Assembly (NCBI GenBank): GCA_033439685.1
Contig: JAUEDM010000004.1
Span: forward strand, 2,294,001 to 2,358,000
DNA: 64,000 nt
Source of the DNA: Apodospora peruviana
Taxonomy: Eukaryota; Ascomycota; Sordariomycetes; Sordariales; Lasiosphaeriaceae
Reading direction: 5' to 3'
In this document: piece after piece, positions 11,602-22,409 of the stretch
Position numbering within the stretch: position 1 is the stretch's first letter
Layout: each line of letters begins with the position of its first letter
Notes under the pieces: generated by a model
The model's database searches: none
Told to the model about the DNA's origin: nothing
The model's input: the letters and a program-made list of their open reading frames with translations, nothing else
Made by a program: the position numbers and the translations under genes

Positions 11602-14577
11602 GGGCTGGTGCAAGGCTGGGTCGTGCCCCAAGCTTTCCCTCGCGCAGGTCTGGTCTAATTAAGAAGAAGGGATAAAAAACCAATTGACGTGACGGGAGAA
11701 GGTCGAACCTAAAAGGTTTGGTGCGGAAGGCGTAGACTTCGGACAATCCACAGCACACAATCTACAGCACACAATCCACCCCCCAGTCCACCGGCCGCTA
11801 CGGCTTGCGTGCAGCGACCCTTTGGGGGTCTTTGCTTGACCAATTGGCCGTGTCCGGACTTTGGCTTGGAAACACGCCCGACTTGCCTCGTAGCGGGCCC
11901 AGCCGAGCTGATTCGTCGTAGTGCTCTTTTATTATCAGTTTAGGGCCGGGTAGGTACTGTACTTTTGACGCCTCGGCGACAGCAAGATATCGGTGCACAC
12001 CTGACGGTGCAGTCTGTCGCCTATACCGGTTCGCCTTGTGATAGTTCTGGGAGAACTCAACGACCGAGATATAAGCTTTTTCGGTAAAGCTTGACGTTGT
12101 GGACCTGGATAGGTATTTTGTAAAGAAATCCTGGTATATTTTCCTTTCTGAAATCAACTTGAATGAGTCTCAGGCTAAGAATCGCCGCGACTTGAACGAG
12201 CCCCGAAAAAAGTCACTGTTTCTCTAAATTAGATTTGATGGGCGATGGTTAGCGGGTTTCAACGAATGTCGTGGGCTAGGAGCCAAGACTGGGGAAAACG
12301 CGAGGAGGTCCACTGCAGGCCGGAGAGGGAGAAGTCGCCGAGCTGACCGAAATGCTTCATATCCGGGACAGAGGGGAAAGCGTGCTTCATAAACCCGTCA
12401 AACTTCCAGCCCGGTTGCAAACCAATCGAGACTCCAGCCCACATCGACATCACCGATCCACGGTTCCCATCCGGTCACGCACATGGCAACCGAAATAAGG
12501 TACTGTACCTTGATGTCGTAGGGGTCATTTCTCTCGATGCTACAGCACCATATCAGACCCTATCTGCAAGCCGTTGAACCTTGCAGCTTCACATCTCTCG
12601 AATATTGTCGAACAAAAGTGTCTGCACGGGTGAGGTTGATTGCCCAGCAACCTCTCCTGTAGCTTCAACACTTGCGGAATGTCGTATCCAATTCCCGCAA
12701 TATCGAGCTGCCTACCTACCCATCAGCCGTCACCTGCATCCCATCCCGTTCCCGGCCAGGGCCAACATCTACGGATTGCATCCATCTTACCCGCCACCAG
12801 TTTTTTTTGGGTGCCTTGCTGCGAACTCGCCAGAGTGGTCGGGTTCCTGGCAGCCTGTGAGCCGCCCGTCACAGAAATCGCTTCTCATCCGCCAACGAAC
12901 ACCAAACAAGGGGGATTCGCTCGGTTCCGTCCCGCTGCATCTCGCTCGGTCTCTTGTCAAGGTGGCAAGAAAACAGTTAAGAAAGCTAAAGCGTGATATT
13001 CCGGCTTTTGCAGTATATGGTCCGGCTAACGCATACCTGGTCGGTATGGCGATTCGTACACTATACTAGTTGGCGGGTAGATATCATCGGGCAGCTTTCC
13101 ACAATGCAGACTACACCTACGGTAGATCTGCCAAGTATGATTCCTGGTCGATGTCGCTATCGTCGGGGTGGCTGCCGTGCTAACGCAGCTCTGGCAAAAG
13201 GCTGCTGTCTCCGGTCTGCACCAAGGTCCGGATGCAGTATCGATGCACCTGCCAAGTTCCTCAGTTGGCTTCCCGTCGACGCCGTAGCGTGTCAGCAGTG
13301 AGCACGGGCAGAGCGCCCTGCCACCCCTGCATCGCTCCTTATCTCTTTATCAGTGCCGCTCCTTTCACGCGGCTACCTACCTAGGCCACCCCCAAGTCAC
13401 AGCCACCAGCTGACCACCAGTTCCCAAAAGCTCTTTTTTGTCGGTAAGCTTGTCCGAGTTCCCACCTATCAAGTTATCGTCGTCACATCCAGATGCAAAA
13501 GTGAGCTCGTCACTGCCCGAGACAGACCTAGGTATTCGAGGTATCCAGCCGGATTTTCTGGTGATGATCCCTAGAGTTAGTCTAAAACCCCTGGCCGGTG
13601 GTATGGCGTGCTCCCGATGGTAGGTACCTATGTATTTCGGGTTTGCTGAAAACGGACCGACGTGCGCGGCAAATACAGGAGTCTAACGCGGACTGACCGT
13701 CCAGAGCTCTCGCTTGATGTAACCATGGCCAAGCATAACGTCATACTATACGTGTTCATGGTTGTCGTTTCAGTGGTTTATAGATCCCGTATTTCACGAC
13801 GATAAACCATTCTACCGGGCACGGCTATTGCTGTTGAGATCTGGGTACCGAAAAAATCCGGACAGGTGGAAAGTGAAGATGTAAGGACAGGATGGATAGC
13901 TCTCTTCACTCGCATTCTAAGACGGCGTCACCTATTGAACTCGATAGGTCTAGATAGTGGACACCTACGGCCGCCATTTCGTCCCTACCAACAGCGAGAT
14001 GGTTGCATCAAGATAAGTAGCGAGCTGCAGGCGATAATCTTTTGGTACGACGCTTCGTTTCCGTCCAGTGCAGTGCCTCGCATATCTTCGTTGGTGCGCT
14101 TGCTAGGCGAATTCTAGGCCCCCACCCAGGACTTCTGTAGTGCTCTCCGTACTTGGCGACGGATAGAAGAGGGGGAGTAATGCTAAGGTAGACAGACCCT
14201 GATGGTGGGTTGGAGAACGAGTTAGGATAGTACCTAGAACTAGAGAGCCTTGGACTCCTTTTCAGAATGCGATCGCAGATTTTTTATATGAACTATAAAC
14301 TTTGCTTTCTTGCAAGTTGTAATAAACATTTTGTAACTGGGTTCCATGGAAGGATGCGATTAGTTGGGGAACTCTTCCCATCAGATCTCATCATCTTAGC
14401 AATCATAGGATAGCGGGGTCCCGCAGCGGGCAACTCATTAACGCGGTGCTCAGACCAAGTCGCGTATCGCGTCTCCCGCCTAATCGTCCATCGCCAACAA
14501 CCACACGGCAGACACCAAGGCAGGGACTAGTAGATTGGGATAATGATATCCTATGATATCCTGGAGATACTGGGATC
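11602..14577. other. 2.98 kb divergent gap, no supported gene
   Basis: Divergent interval between BST1 and PMS1. Open frames such as 12581-13069 are low-complexity in composition, have no recognisable motif and no splice continuation. The DNA has scattered TACCTACCT and CCTAGGTA words (for example near 13373 and 13529). Long 5' leaders or an unrecognised transcript remain possible. Confidence 0.4.
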
Positions 14578-17500
14578 ATGGCCCAAGATGGCACAATCAA
14601 GGCGATTGATCACAGCACGGTCCACCAAATCCAATCGGGCCAAGTCATTGTCGACCTCTGCTCCGTGGCAAAGGAACTCGTCGAGAACAGCTTCGATGCT
14701 GGCGCAACCGCAATCGGTATGCAGAACCCCACTCACAGGAGGACAAAACTAATTATGGGCCAAGATGTTCGCTTCAAAAACCAAGGCCTTGATGCCATCG
14801 AGGTCCAGGACAATGGCTCGGGTATCTCGCCCCAAAACTACGAGTCCATTGCCCTGAAGCACTACACGTCGAAGCTGTCCACGTATGACGACCTATCGAC
14901 TCTGCAGACGTTCGGTTTCCGGGGAGAGGCACTTTCGTCCCTCTGCGCCTTGTCGCACTTCTCGATAACCACATGCACCCAGCAGGAAGCTCCGCGGGCC
15001 AAGAAGCTCAAGTTTGAGAGCTCTGGGAAGCTTAAGAGCACCAGCGTTGTCTCGGGCCAACGAGGCACTACCGTGGTGGTTGAAGACCTCTTCCGCAACT
15101 TGCCAGTCCGCCGTCGCGAGCTCGAGCGGAACATCAAGAGAGAATGGGGCAAGGTTATCAGTCTTCTCAACCAGTATGCCTGCATACAGACCGGCGTTAA
15201 ATTCACCGTCTCCCAACAGCCCACCAAGGGCAAGCGGATGGTCCTGTTCTCTACGAAGGGCAACCCGAGTACCCGTGAGAACATCATCAACGTGTTTGGC
15301 GTCAAGACCATGGCAGCCATGATTACACTGGACCTGAAGCTGGAACTGACACCCACAGCCGGGCCTACTAAGAAAGGGAAGTCCCGGGAGGATGACAGCA
15401 CTACAGAAGTCCGCATTCGGGGCCACGTGTCTCGGCCATCGCACGGCGAAGGCCGACAGACGCCGGATCGGCAGATGTTCTTTGTTAATGGGCGGCCCTG
15501 CGGATTGCCTCAGTTTGCCAAGGTCTTCAACGAGGTGTACCGGTCTTACAACACGTCGCAGTCGCCCTTCATATTTGCTGATATCCAGTTGGACACCCAC
15601 CTCTACGATGTCAACGCCAGTCCCGACAAAAGGACCATTCTTCTTCACGACCAAGGCCAGATGCTGGACAACCTGAGGGAATCGCTGATTGAGCTTTTTG
15701 AATTGCAGGATGTTACAATCCCTATGGCTCAAATTCAGACACAGAAGTTTACTCAAACACCTTTGAACCCTCAGTCAATCTCTCGTTCCCAAACGCCAGC
15801 CTCTGCTCAAGGGATCGGTAATAAGGGAGCAAACAACAGTCAAACCCTGTCTATCGAACCCACCACTTTAAGTCTCTCGATGAAGGATGAAGGCTCCGAT
15901 GATGACATTTACGACGAGGAAGTCAGTGATGGCGGCGAGGCGGGCGATAAAGAAGGCGATTCGCTATCTAGGAGACCAAGTAAACGGCCGGGTCCACCTA
16001 AAGCAACATCCTCAACCCCTCAAAGTGGAAGCATTCTTGCGCGTTGGGTCGAACGGAAGTCTGAGTCTCGCCAGCAGTCCAATTCCGCTTATATGAAGCA
16101 ACGTGGAAATGAGCAGCCTGAGTCTGACAGAAACCGCGAATCGGCTGGGGAAACACTGACCAAAGATGGGTTTGAGGCCCCGTCATCGACTTTACAGGTA
16201 TTGTCCGGAGAGAATGCGGCAACCGAACCCGCACAGGAAGATATCGAAGCTACACACAACCAAAAATCTGGCGATGAGATAGATACGGAAAGCGATGAGC
16301 CACGAGTGCTTGCACTCCCGCCCCCATCACAACCTCCGATGCCCAAGTCAAGCTTTGTACCCACTACCAGATCACTAAAGCGCTCTACTCAAGAGATAGC
16401 AACAATCACCATAGGCGATCACTCCGTCACCAGCGTTATCGGATCGACTGCAAAACGTGCTAAGGTGACTGGGGGACTAAGTATGACCAGCCATGCGAAT
16501 AGTAGTAGTAAGCCAGGCACTCGAACTGTCCCATTGCCATCTTTTGGTGGGCGTCTATCGCAAATGTTCTCTGCCTCAGCAGCCATCCATGACGGGCCAA
16601 TGGAAGATTTGGAGGTTGAGACCGAAGACGTTGAGGTCACTTTCGAGGAGGACACGGATGAAGATGGGGAACAAAAAGAAGATGAGGAAGTGGACGAGGA
16701 TTCTCTTTTCGTATCCCAGGACGAAAATGGCGATCGGGATGCAGAGGATGCAGTTCATACGGAAAAGCCTGAAACTTTGATACCCAGCGCATCCATGGAG
16801 GAAGAAGAAGAAGAAGAAGAAGAGGAGGAGGAGGAGGAGGAGGAGGAGGAAGAAGAGGAAGACTCAAGGCGTGGAGAAGGTGATGCGGGTAGCCCTGTCG
16901 AATCCATTGAGCACTCACTGTCTGATCACTGCGAGCATGCCGACCACGGCGATGAAGACGAGGAGTACGTTGACGAGGACGAGAAGAAAGCCCAGGAAGA
17001 CAAGAAGGTCCAGGAGATGATCAGTGCTGCACAGGCCAAAGCCAGTGAACCAACAGAAAATGGAGAGAAGCGGTCCCAGATGCTCCTCAAGGGAAGATCA
17101 AAGCGTAAAGATTCGACTTTAAATCTTGTCCAGAACCTCAAGATTGATCAAGGAATAATCACCAGCCGCATTGCAGCATGGACAACCAGCTCAACGCCAC
17201 TGTCCGTATCGCACAAGGTTTCATCCCAAGGAACCACCAAGGTCGACAATAGCCTCGAACTACAAGAAGATCAGGCAGAGGAGAAGCTTGCCCTCAAAAT
17301 CTCGAAATCAGACTTCGCTAAGATGCGGGTTGTCGGCCAGTTCAATCTCGGGTTTATTCTCGCCGTTCGGGAAAAGAATTCAACTACAGTAGCTGTAACT
17401 CCCTCGGGAACAATATCATCGTCATCGCCTCCCGAGGAAGCCGCCGCCAGCGCCGAAGATGACGAGCTCTTCATTATCGACCAACACGCCTCGGACGAAA

Positions 17501-18156
17501 AGTACAACTTTGAGCGTCTCCAATCCACGACCGTCGTCCAGTCGCAGCGCCTCGTCCAGCCCAAGACGCTCGAGCTCACGGCACTGGAGGAAGAGATTAT
17601 CATCGAGAACATGCCCGCGCTCGAGAGAAACGGGTTCAACATCCAAGTCGACCAGACCGGCGACAAGCCCGTCGGCTCGCGGTGCGTGCTCCTTAGCCTG
17701 CCTCTCAGCCGCGAGACCAGCTTCTCCCTCGCCGACCTCGAGGAGCTCATCTTCCTGCTGGGCGAAAACCCGACCACCACCTCCACGATATCCATACCCC
17801 GCCCTTCCAAGGTGCGCAAGATGTTCGCCATGCGCGCCTGCCGGAGTAGCATCATGATAGGGCGGGCGCTGTCGACGAGGCAGATGGAAAAGGTCGTCAG
17901 GCACATGGGCGAGATGGAGCAGCCGTGGAACTGCCCACACGGGCGGCCGACGATGCGACATCTGTGCGGACTGGGAACCGCGTGGGATGAGAGACGCTGG
18001 ATGGAAGGTATTTGTGGGTATAATGATAGAGGCGAGGAGGGAGATGGTGCTGCGTCAGTTGGTTCTGGTTATGGGACTAAGTCTAGCAATACGAGGACGG
18101 AGTGGGCCACCTGGGTTAGAGAGAGGAAGAAGAAACAGGCCGCGGACAGGATATAA
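14578..18156 (+). CDS. PMS1: DNA mismatch repair endonuclease PMS1 (MutL homologue)
   Basis: Two exons, 14578-14716 and 14765-18156, split by a 48 bp intron whose length keeps the frame open; removing it gives AGATAIDVRFKNQGLD, as in other PMS proteins. The product is about 1176 residues. The N-terminal GHKL ATPase motifs are clear: ELVENSFDAG, DNGSGI and GFRGEALSSL within the first 130 residues. A long acidic linker (about 380-900) includes a poly-Glu tract. The C-terminal domain has the metal-binding endonuclease motif DQHASDEKYNFE near 952, then ACRSSIMIGR and CPHGRP, showing the nicking active site is retained. PMS1 pairs with MLH1 as MutL-alpha and nicks the mismatched strand after MutS binding in the nucleus. 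The protein is longer than yeast PMS1, mainly in the linker. Confidence 0.96.
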   Translation: MAQDGTIKAIDHSTVHQIQSGQVIVDLCSVAKELVENSFDAGATAIGMQNPTHRRTKLIMGQDVRFKNQGLDAIEVQDNGSGISPQNYESIALKHYTSKLSTYDDLSTLQTFGFRGEALSSLCALSHFSITTCTQQEAPRAKKLKFESSGKLKSTSVVSGQRGTTVVVEDLFRNLPVRRRELERNIKREWGKVISLLNQYACIQTGVKFTVSQQPTKGKRMVLFSTKGNPSTRENIINVFGVKTMAAMITLDLKLELTPTAGPTKKGKSREDDSTTEVRIRGHVSRPSHGEGRQTPDRQMFFVNGRPCGLPQFAKVFNEVYRSYNTSQSPFIFADIQLDTHLYDVNASPDKRTILLHDQGQMLDNLRESLIELFELQDVTIPMAQIQTQKFTQTPLNPQSISRSQTPASAQGIGNKGANNSQTLSIEPTTLSLSMKDEGSDDDIYDEEVSDGGEAGDKEGDSLSRRPSKRPGPPKATSSTPQSGSILARWVERKSESRQQSNSAYMKQRGNEQPESDRNRESAGETLTKDGFEAPSSTLQVLSGENAATEPAQEDIEATHNQKSGDEIDTESDEPRVLALPPPSQPPMPKSSFVPTTRSLKRSTQEIATITIGDHSVTSVIGSTAKRAKVTGGLSMTSHANSSSKPGTRTVPLPSFGGRLSQMFSASAAIHDGPMEDLEVETEDVEVTFEEDTDEDGEQKEDEEVDEDSLFVSQDENGDRDAEDAVHTEKPETLIPSASMEEEEEEEEEEEEEEEEEEEEEDSRRGEGDAGSPVESIEHSLSDHCEHADHGDEDEEYVDEDEKKAQEDKKVQEMISAAQAKASEPTENGEKRSQMLLKGRSKRKDSTLNLVQNLKIDQGIITSRIAAWTTSSTPLSVSHKVSSQGTTKVDNSLELQEDQAEEKLALKISKSDFAKMRVVGQFNLGFILAVREKNSTTVAVTPSGTISSSSPPEEAAASAEDDELFIIDQHASDEKYNFERLQSTTVVQSQRLVQPKTLELTALEEEIIIENMPALERNGFNIQVDQTGDKPVGSRCVLLSLPLSRETSFSLADLEELIFLLGENPTTTSTISIPRPSKVRKMFAMRACRSSIMIGRALSTRQMEKVVRHMGEMEQPWNCPHGRPTMRHLCGLGTAWDERRWMEGICGYNDRGEEGDGAASVGSGYGTKSSNTRTEWATWVRERKKKQAADRI
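14717..14764 (+). other. 48 bp in-frame intron in PMS1
   Basis: The donor is GTATGC, a CTAAT branch-like site lies 15-20 bases before the end, and the acceptor is CCAAG. Length divisible by three with no stop means an unspliced model adds 16 residues in the conserved ATPase domain. Confidence 0.85.
16799..16862 (+). repeat. GAA/GAG trinucleotide tract encoding poly-Glu
   Basis: An uninterrupted run of GAA and GAG codons in the PMS1 linker encodes just over 20 consecutive glutamates. Mixed codons suggest it is an older repeat than a pure microsatellite, but it should still vary in length between strains. Confidence 0.9.
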
Positions 18157-18934
18157 AGGGGTGAATCGCATGACATGATACCCTTATATACAGGACATCA
18201 AGACAATATTGTTGCTATATATGACGAACAGATAGCCCGGCTACATAGAGATCAACCTGATTTGCATATTCTTGGTTATTTTTCATGCTAAACGCGGTTT
18301 AGCAGTGATATAAGTGGCGCCCTGGCTTTTAATACGGGCTACTTATTTTGTTAATTGGTTGAACTAATCAGACGCTTGCTCTAAGTCATCAGCGGCTTTA
18401 GCTGACATGTATTGCTTGAAACAAAACTAGACTATGATCCTCTTTCCCTGGCCCCTTTTCTTTCGTTTGTCGTCGATGCTTCGTATGTAAGCAAACTAGA
18501 GTACCTCTATTGAGTACCGAGTTCCAATATCTTTCCACTCATCCTCTAAAGTTGATCTTGTTGGCCGAGCCGATGGCTAATCTCCTTCCAGCAAGTACAG
18601 AGTCTCTGCAACCCACCCATGTCAAATGAGCAGCTGGCCCTCTGATCTTGTCGAAGGGGCTGAACCGATGATACGTAGCTACCTTAGACAGTCGGTGATA
18701 GACTCATCCAATCACGACCTGTGGCCTCCTATTACACCCCCACCAGGTCATGATCTTGTTCAAACCATTCCTTCTACTGCTTGGCCGGCCGGATGGTATA
18801 TGAATATCATTTGCTTTTGGCCCCGTTGCATTCATTCCTGAGTGAGTATTTTCAGCCAGTACCTATCTTCCAACAATTTCTAGGCGGCCGGCCACCCATC
18901 CCTCATTTTGGTCCCGACAAAACGACGGGATCGA
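18157..18934. other. Convergent 3' gap between PMS1 and AP-2 sigma
   Basis: A 778 bp interval with no supported gene. It is AT-rich just after the PMS1 stop, consistent with 3' UTR. Short frames on the plus strand near 18626-18966 show no recognisable features. Confidence 0.4.
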
Positions 18935-19498
18935 TCATTCCAGCTTATCCAGATGCTCTAACCTAGTCAAGACAACCTGCTTGCTGGTCTCCTCGATCTC
19001 GCCGGCCAGGAAGACCTCGTCGAGGATGGCGTAGACCTTGTAGAAATTGAAGACGAGATCGAGCTCGCAGACGTTTCCGAAAAAGGAGTCGAGCACCTCG
19101 ACGAAAAAGTGGATGGCCTCGAGGTAGGCGAGCTCGTTGTCGTTGGTGTCGACGCAGGCGCAGAAGAAGAGACCGGCGTAGCGGCGGTAGACGATCTTGT
19201 GGTTGCGGAACTCGACAAAGTTGGACTGGTATTTCTGGTCGCGCGGGGCGACGAGGCGGTGGACCTAATACACACACCTGTCAGTCGAGTAGAGTGAGAT
19301 TGGTGGTAGTATTGTTGATTTGATTTACCTCGCCCTTCAACTTGATCTTCTCGTCATCGCTGTACGGGACGTACCACTTGGCCAACCGCGTCTTGCCCCT
19401 ATAACTTGTTTGTCAACGCGCTGCTCTCGTTTTATCAATTGTCTGAAGATGGTTGGTAGTACGCACTGCCTATTTTGTATGAGAATGAAGGACAACAT
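18935..19498 (-). CDS. APS2: AP-2 clathrin adaptor complex sigma (small) subunit
   Basis: Three exons on the minus strand: 19498-19467 (32 bp), 19398-19329 (70 bp) and 19264-18935, with introns of 68 and 64 bp. The spliced product is 143 residues, exactly the usual length of this subunit. It reads MLSFILIQNRQGKTRLAKW at the N-terminus, then NFVEFRNHKIVYRRYAGLFF, FFGNVCELDLVFNFYKVY and FLAGEIEETSK, which distinguishes AP-2 from AP-1 sigma (AP-1 has a different N-terminus). It belongs to the core of the plasma-membrane endocytic adaptor that binds dileucine cargo. No single exon covers more than 110 residues, so a simple open-frame search would miss the first two exons. Confidence 0.96.
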
Positions 19499-20160
19499 GG
19501 TTGTTGCAGCACTCGTCTTTCGCTGCTGCTGCTGCTGCTGCTCCGGCGGCGGAGACGGAGTTGCGGTCGGGTCTCAGGGTTGACCGTGGATGGATGGCCG
19601 GAGGTTGTCGATCAAACGGAAGGTATCCGTAAGGTGGGGCCGTTCTTCTGCATCCGGATGCACCGATGCAAGCTACAGAGAGCCAATCAGGTACACAGAA
19701 ATGCCCAGAACAACCCTGCCCGCCATTTTCAGTGCCATCTTGGCAGGAAAGAGACTAGAGCACGCCCCATCCTCGCAGAACACGCAGCCTCGGCGCGAGG
19801 TAATCCACAAGGGTTACCAAGTATTCCGTACGGATTACACTTGAGCACATGCTACATCCAGCGACATTTCCTTCGGACATTCTACGGGTACTCGACACGT
19901 ATTGCGTAAGGTAGTCTCGACGAGATCTAGACTGCTGTTTTCAGCCACCGGTGGCGCATGACGAATGCTCACTGATTAGCGCTTTCTACCTCGGCCTGAT
20001 AGGCTCTCCCCTATCGGTAGCTACCGACCTTTTCAGCAGCCGAACGCGACCACGAAGACGTGTCCACGATCTTGCGACATATCGCAAACTACCATATAAA
20101 CCTGCGGCTGCGCAGCGCGCCCACAACTGCCGCCATCGATCAATCGCGCTAGTGTGCAAA
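19499..20160. promoter_or_regulatory. Divergent promoter of APS2 and MSP1, with GCT repeat
   Basis: This 662 bp interval separates two divergent genes. A (GCT)7 repeat at 19522-19542 lies 24 bp upstream of the APS2 start and would be in its 5' UTR as AGC repeats. No coding sequence is supported. Confidence 0.5.
19522..19542. repeat. (GCT)7 microsatellite in APS2 leader
   Basis: Seven perfect GCT units directly upstream of the AP-2 sigma start codon, followed by CCGGCGGCGG. Not translated in the chosen gene model. Confidence 0.85.
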
Positions 20161-21525
20161 ATGAATGACCAAAAGCGAGCGAAGGACCTTTTGTCGGGGC
20201 TCATGATAGTTGCCGGGGTTTGTCGTTACGCTCAACCGGAGCTGCGTACCCTCACACCTGCTAACTCGAATCTTTCTGTTAGGCACTATCGACCTACTTC
20301 CTATTCCGCGAGTTTGCCGCCCCGTATCTTGCAAAACTACTCGACCCGGACCGTGAGAAGCACGAACAGGCCAGGCTCAGGGCGCAAGCAAACCTCCAAA
20401 GGATACAGCGGTCGAAACGCGAAGCGATAGACGATGGAGGCCACGCCACCGACGGGTCTCGCCAGACCACAAAAGTCGAGGAACTGGTACTCAACGAATA
20501 CGAGAACCAGGTAGCCCTAGAAGTCGTTGCGCCCGAAGACATTCCCGTCGGCTTTGACGACATAGGAGGCCTCGAAGACATTATCGAAGAGCTCAAGGAG
20601 TCCATCATCTACCCCCTGACGATGCCGCATCTATACTCGCATGGCGGACCGCTATTGTCGGCGCCATCTGGTGTTCTGCTTTACGGACCACCCGGCTGCG
20701 GCAAGACCATGTTGGCCAAAGCCGTGGCGCACGAGAGCGGCGCGTCCTTCATCAACCTGCACATCTCGACTCTGACGGAAAAGTGGTATGGCGACTCCAA
20801 CAAGCTGGTCCGGGCTGTGTTCTCGCTTGCGCTCAAATTGCAGCCGGCAATCATCTTCATCGACGAGATCGATGCCGTTTTGGGCACGCGTAGAAGTGGA
20901 GAGCATGAAGCGAGCGGGATGGTGAAGGCCGAGTAAGTGCAGGTTCCGGCGACAAAGCCTACATACATCCAGCCTCTAACATGATGGTCGTAGATTTATG
21001 ACTCTGTGGGATGGTCTCACGTCCACAAATGCTGCCGGCAAGCCTTCTAGGATAGTTGTGCTCGGGGCTACGAACAGAATCAACGATATTGACGAGGCGA
21101 TCCTCCGGAGGATGCCCAAGAAATTCCCTGTGCCGCTGCCAGGGAAAGAACAGCGGCTTCGCATCCTGCAGCTGGTTCTGGGGGACACGAGGCGAGACCC
21201 CGAGTTTAACATGGATTACATCGCCAAGGTCACAGCAGGAATGTCTGGCAGCGACATCAAAGAGGCATGTCGTGACGCTGCCATGGTCCCCATGCGCGAG
21301 TACATCCGAGAGCACAGGGCGTCCGGCGCCGCCATGAGCAGCGTGGATCCCCAGCGAGTGCGCGGCATTCGAAACGAAGACTTCTTTGGCCGCAGAGGAG
21401 GCGGCCAGATCCTCATGGAGATGCCCACTCCCCAACCCAGCACAGCAAACCGACGTGGGAAATCATCTTCAAGCGATCAGTGGGAGGATCCGGAGGACGA
21501 AATGGTCCCCGTGTCTCCTAGCTAG
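20161..21525 (+). CDS. MSP1: MSP1/ATAD1-type AAA ATPase, outer mitochondrial membrane
   Basis: Three exons: 20161-20217, 20283-20932 and 20994-21525 (introns 65 and 61 bp), giving 412 residues. A hydrophobic N-terminal anchor spans the first intron (LLSGLMIVAGALSTYFLF, about residues 10-27). The AAA domain has Walker A GPPGCGKT near 154-161, Walker B IIFIDEIDA with the DE pair near 213-214, ATNRINDIDEAILRRMPK as second region of homology, and the pore-loop aromatic EKWYGDS. MSP1 extracts mistargeted tail-anchored and stalled import proteins from the outer membrane and peroxisomes. Compared with yeast Msp1 (362 residues), the tail has an added Ser/Gln/Asp-rich extension after the AAA lid. The first exon is only 57 bp. 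Confidence 0.95.
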
Positions 21526-22409
21526 GTTATATCACGATCATCTGTAATGGGATGGCCTGGGCCTGTGTTAATAGAAATGGAGTAGGGAATGGTTGATAGA
21601 ATCCAGCTCATGTATACCTACGGCCTCCATTCTCGAATATAGATGGATATCAAATCCAGCCATTGCGAGGCATGTCGTCAGTTTAACGTGCTACTGTGGT
21701 TTAGCTCCGTCTACGCCCATGATGAATCAATCACCTCCCAACAGGAGCATGGACTGTTCAGAATTTTTAGCGGTTTGTTGACGTGATGCAAGCCCGGTAT
21801 GGGCAATAAACCGTCATTTCGCCGTTGATCGCGGGTTTCTCACGTTATCATCGGGACCGTCGGGCGGCAGGCAAAAAGCACGTCATTCAGAATGCCCCAC
21901 AGCGGGTCGGATGAAAGTGGTAGAGAGGTACCCGAACGACACGGCTATTGTCAGTGAACAGCGGGGTAGCTCGACATCCTCTTGCCCTTGCCCCTCCCCC
22001 GTTTCCTCCACGTTCCAACTGCTCCGGACTCGGGATCAAGTAGCGGTGGACCTGCAAGGGGCACTCACAGACCAATGCGACTTTTACCAGAGACGAGCAT
22101 TGGCACACCCTCCTGGAGGAACTTGAGGTAGAACTAGTACGACTTATCAACAACCTGAACCGATCACCTGCTACCTGTCTCCCTACACTGCCCAAAACCC
22201 CTTTGAATGCCTTTGCAACTCAGGTCGGTGCTGCTATAACCACACAAAGCAATTGGTATCTGTCCTTGCTTTTCTGAGGCAGCGGAACTGAGAAGACGGT
22301 CAGACTGCGGCTTTGTTTCTGTCCGGCAATCGCTAGTATCGGTATTCGAACTTCGCGACGGCCGCTGATCGTTCAACGAACCTGTGTTGAGTCACCACCC
22401 TCCCTCACA
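21526..22409. promoter_or_regulatory. Promoter region of cystathionine beta-lyase
   Basis: An 884 bp interval between MSP1 and the next gene in the same direction. No supported coding region. The last 60 bases are CT/CA-rich, ending in CTCACA before the start codon. Confidence 0.4.
22388..22394 (+). promoter_or_regulatory. TGAGTCA, candidate Gcn4/CPC1 (bZIP) site
   Basis: A perfect match to the palindromic Gcn4/CPC1/CpcA core lies 15 bp before the start codon of a methionine-pathway gene. Known family behaviour is general amino-acid control of such genes. It may fall inside the transcript, since the leader boundary is unknown, so function is an inference. Confidence 0.45.

Noticed and set aside
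12581..13069. 162-codon open frame between BST1 and PMS1
   Set aside because: No recognised motif, two other overlapping frames equally open, no splice continuation.
14893..15756. 287-codon minus-strand frame
   Set aside because: Shadow of the conserved PMS1 ATPase exon.
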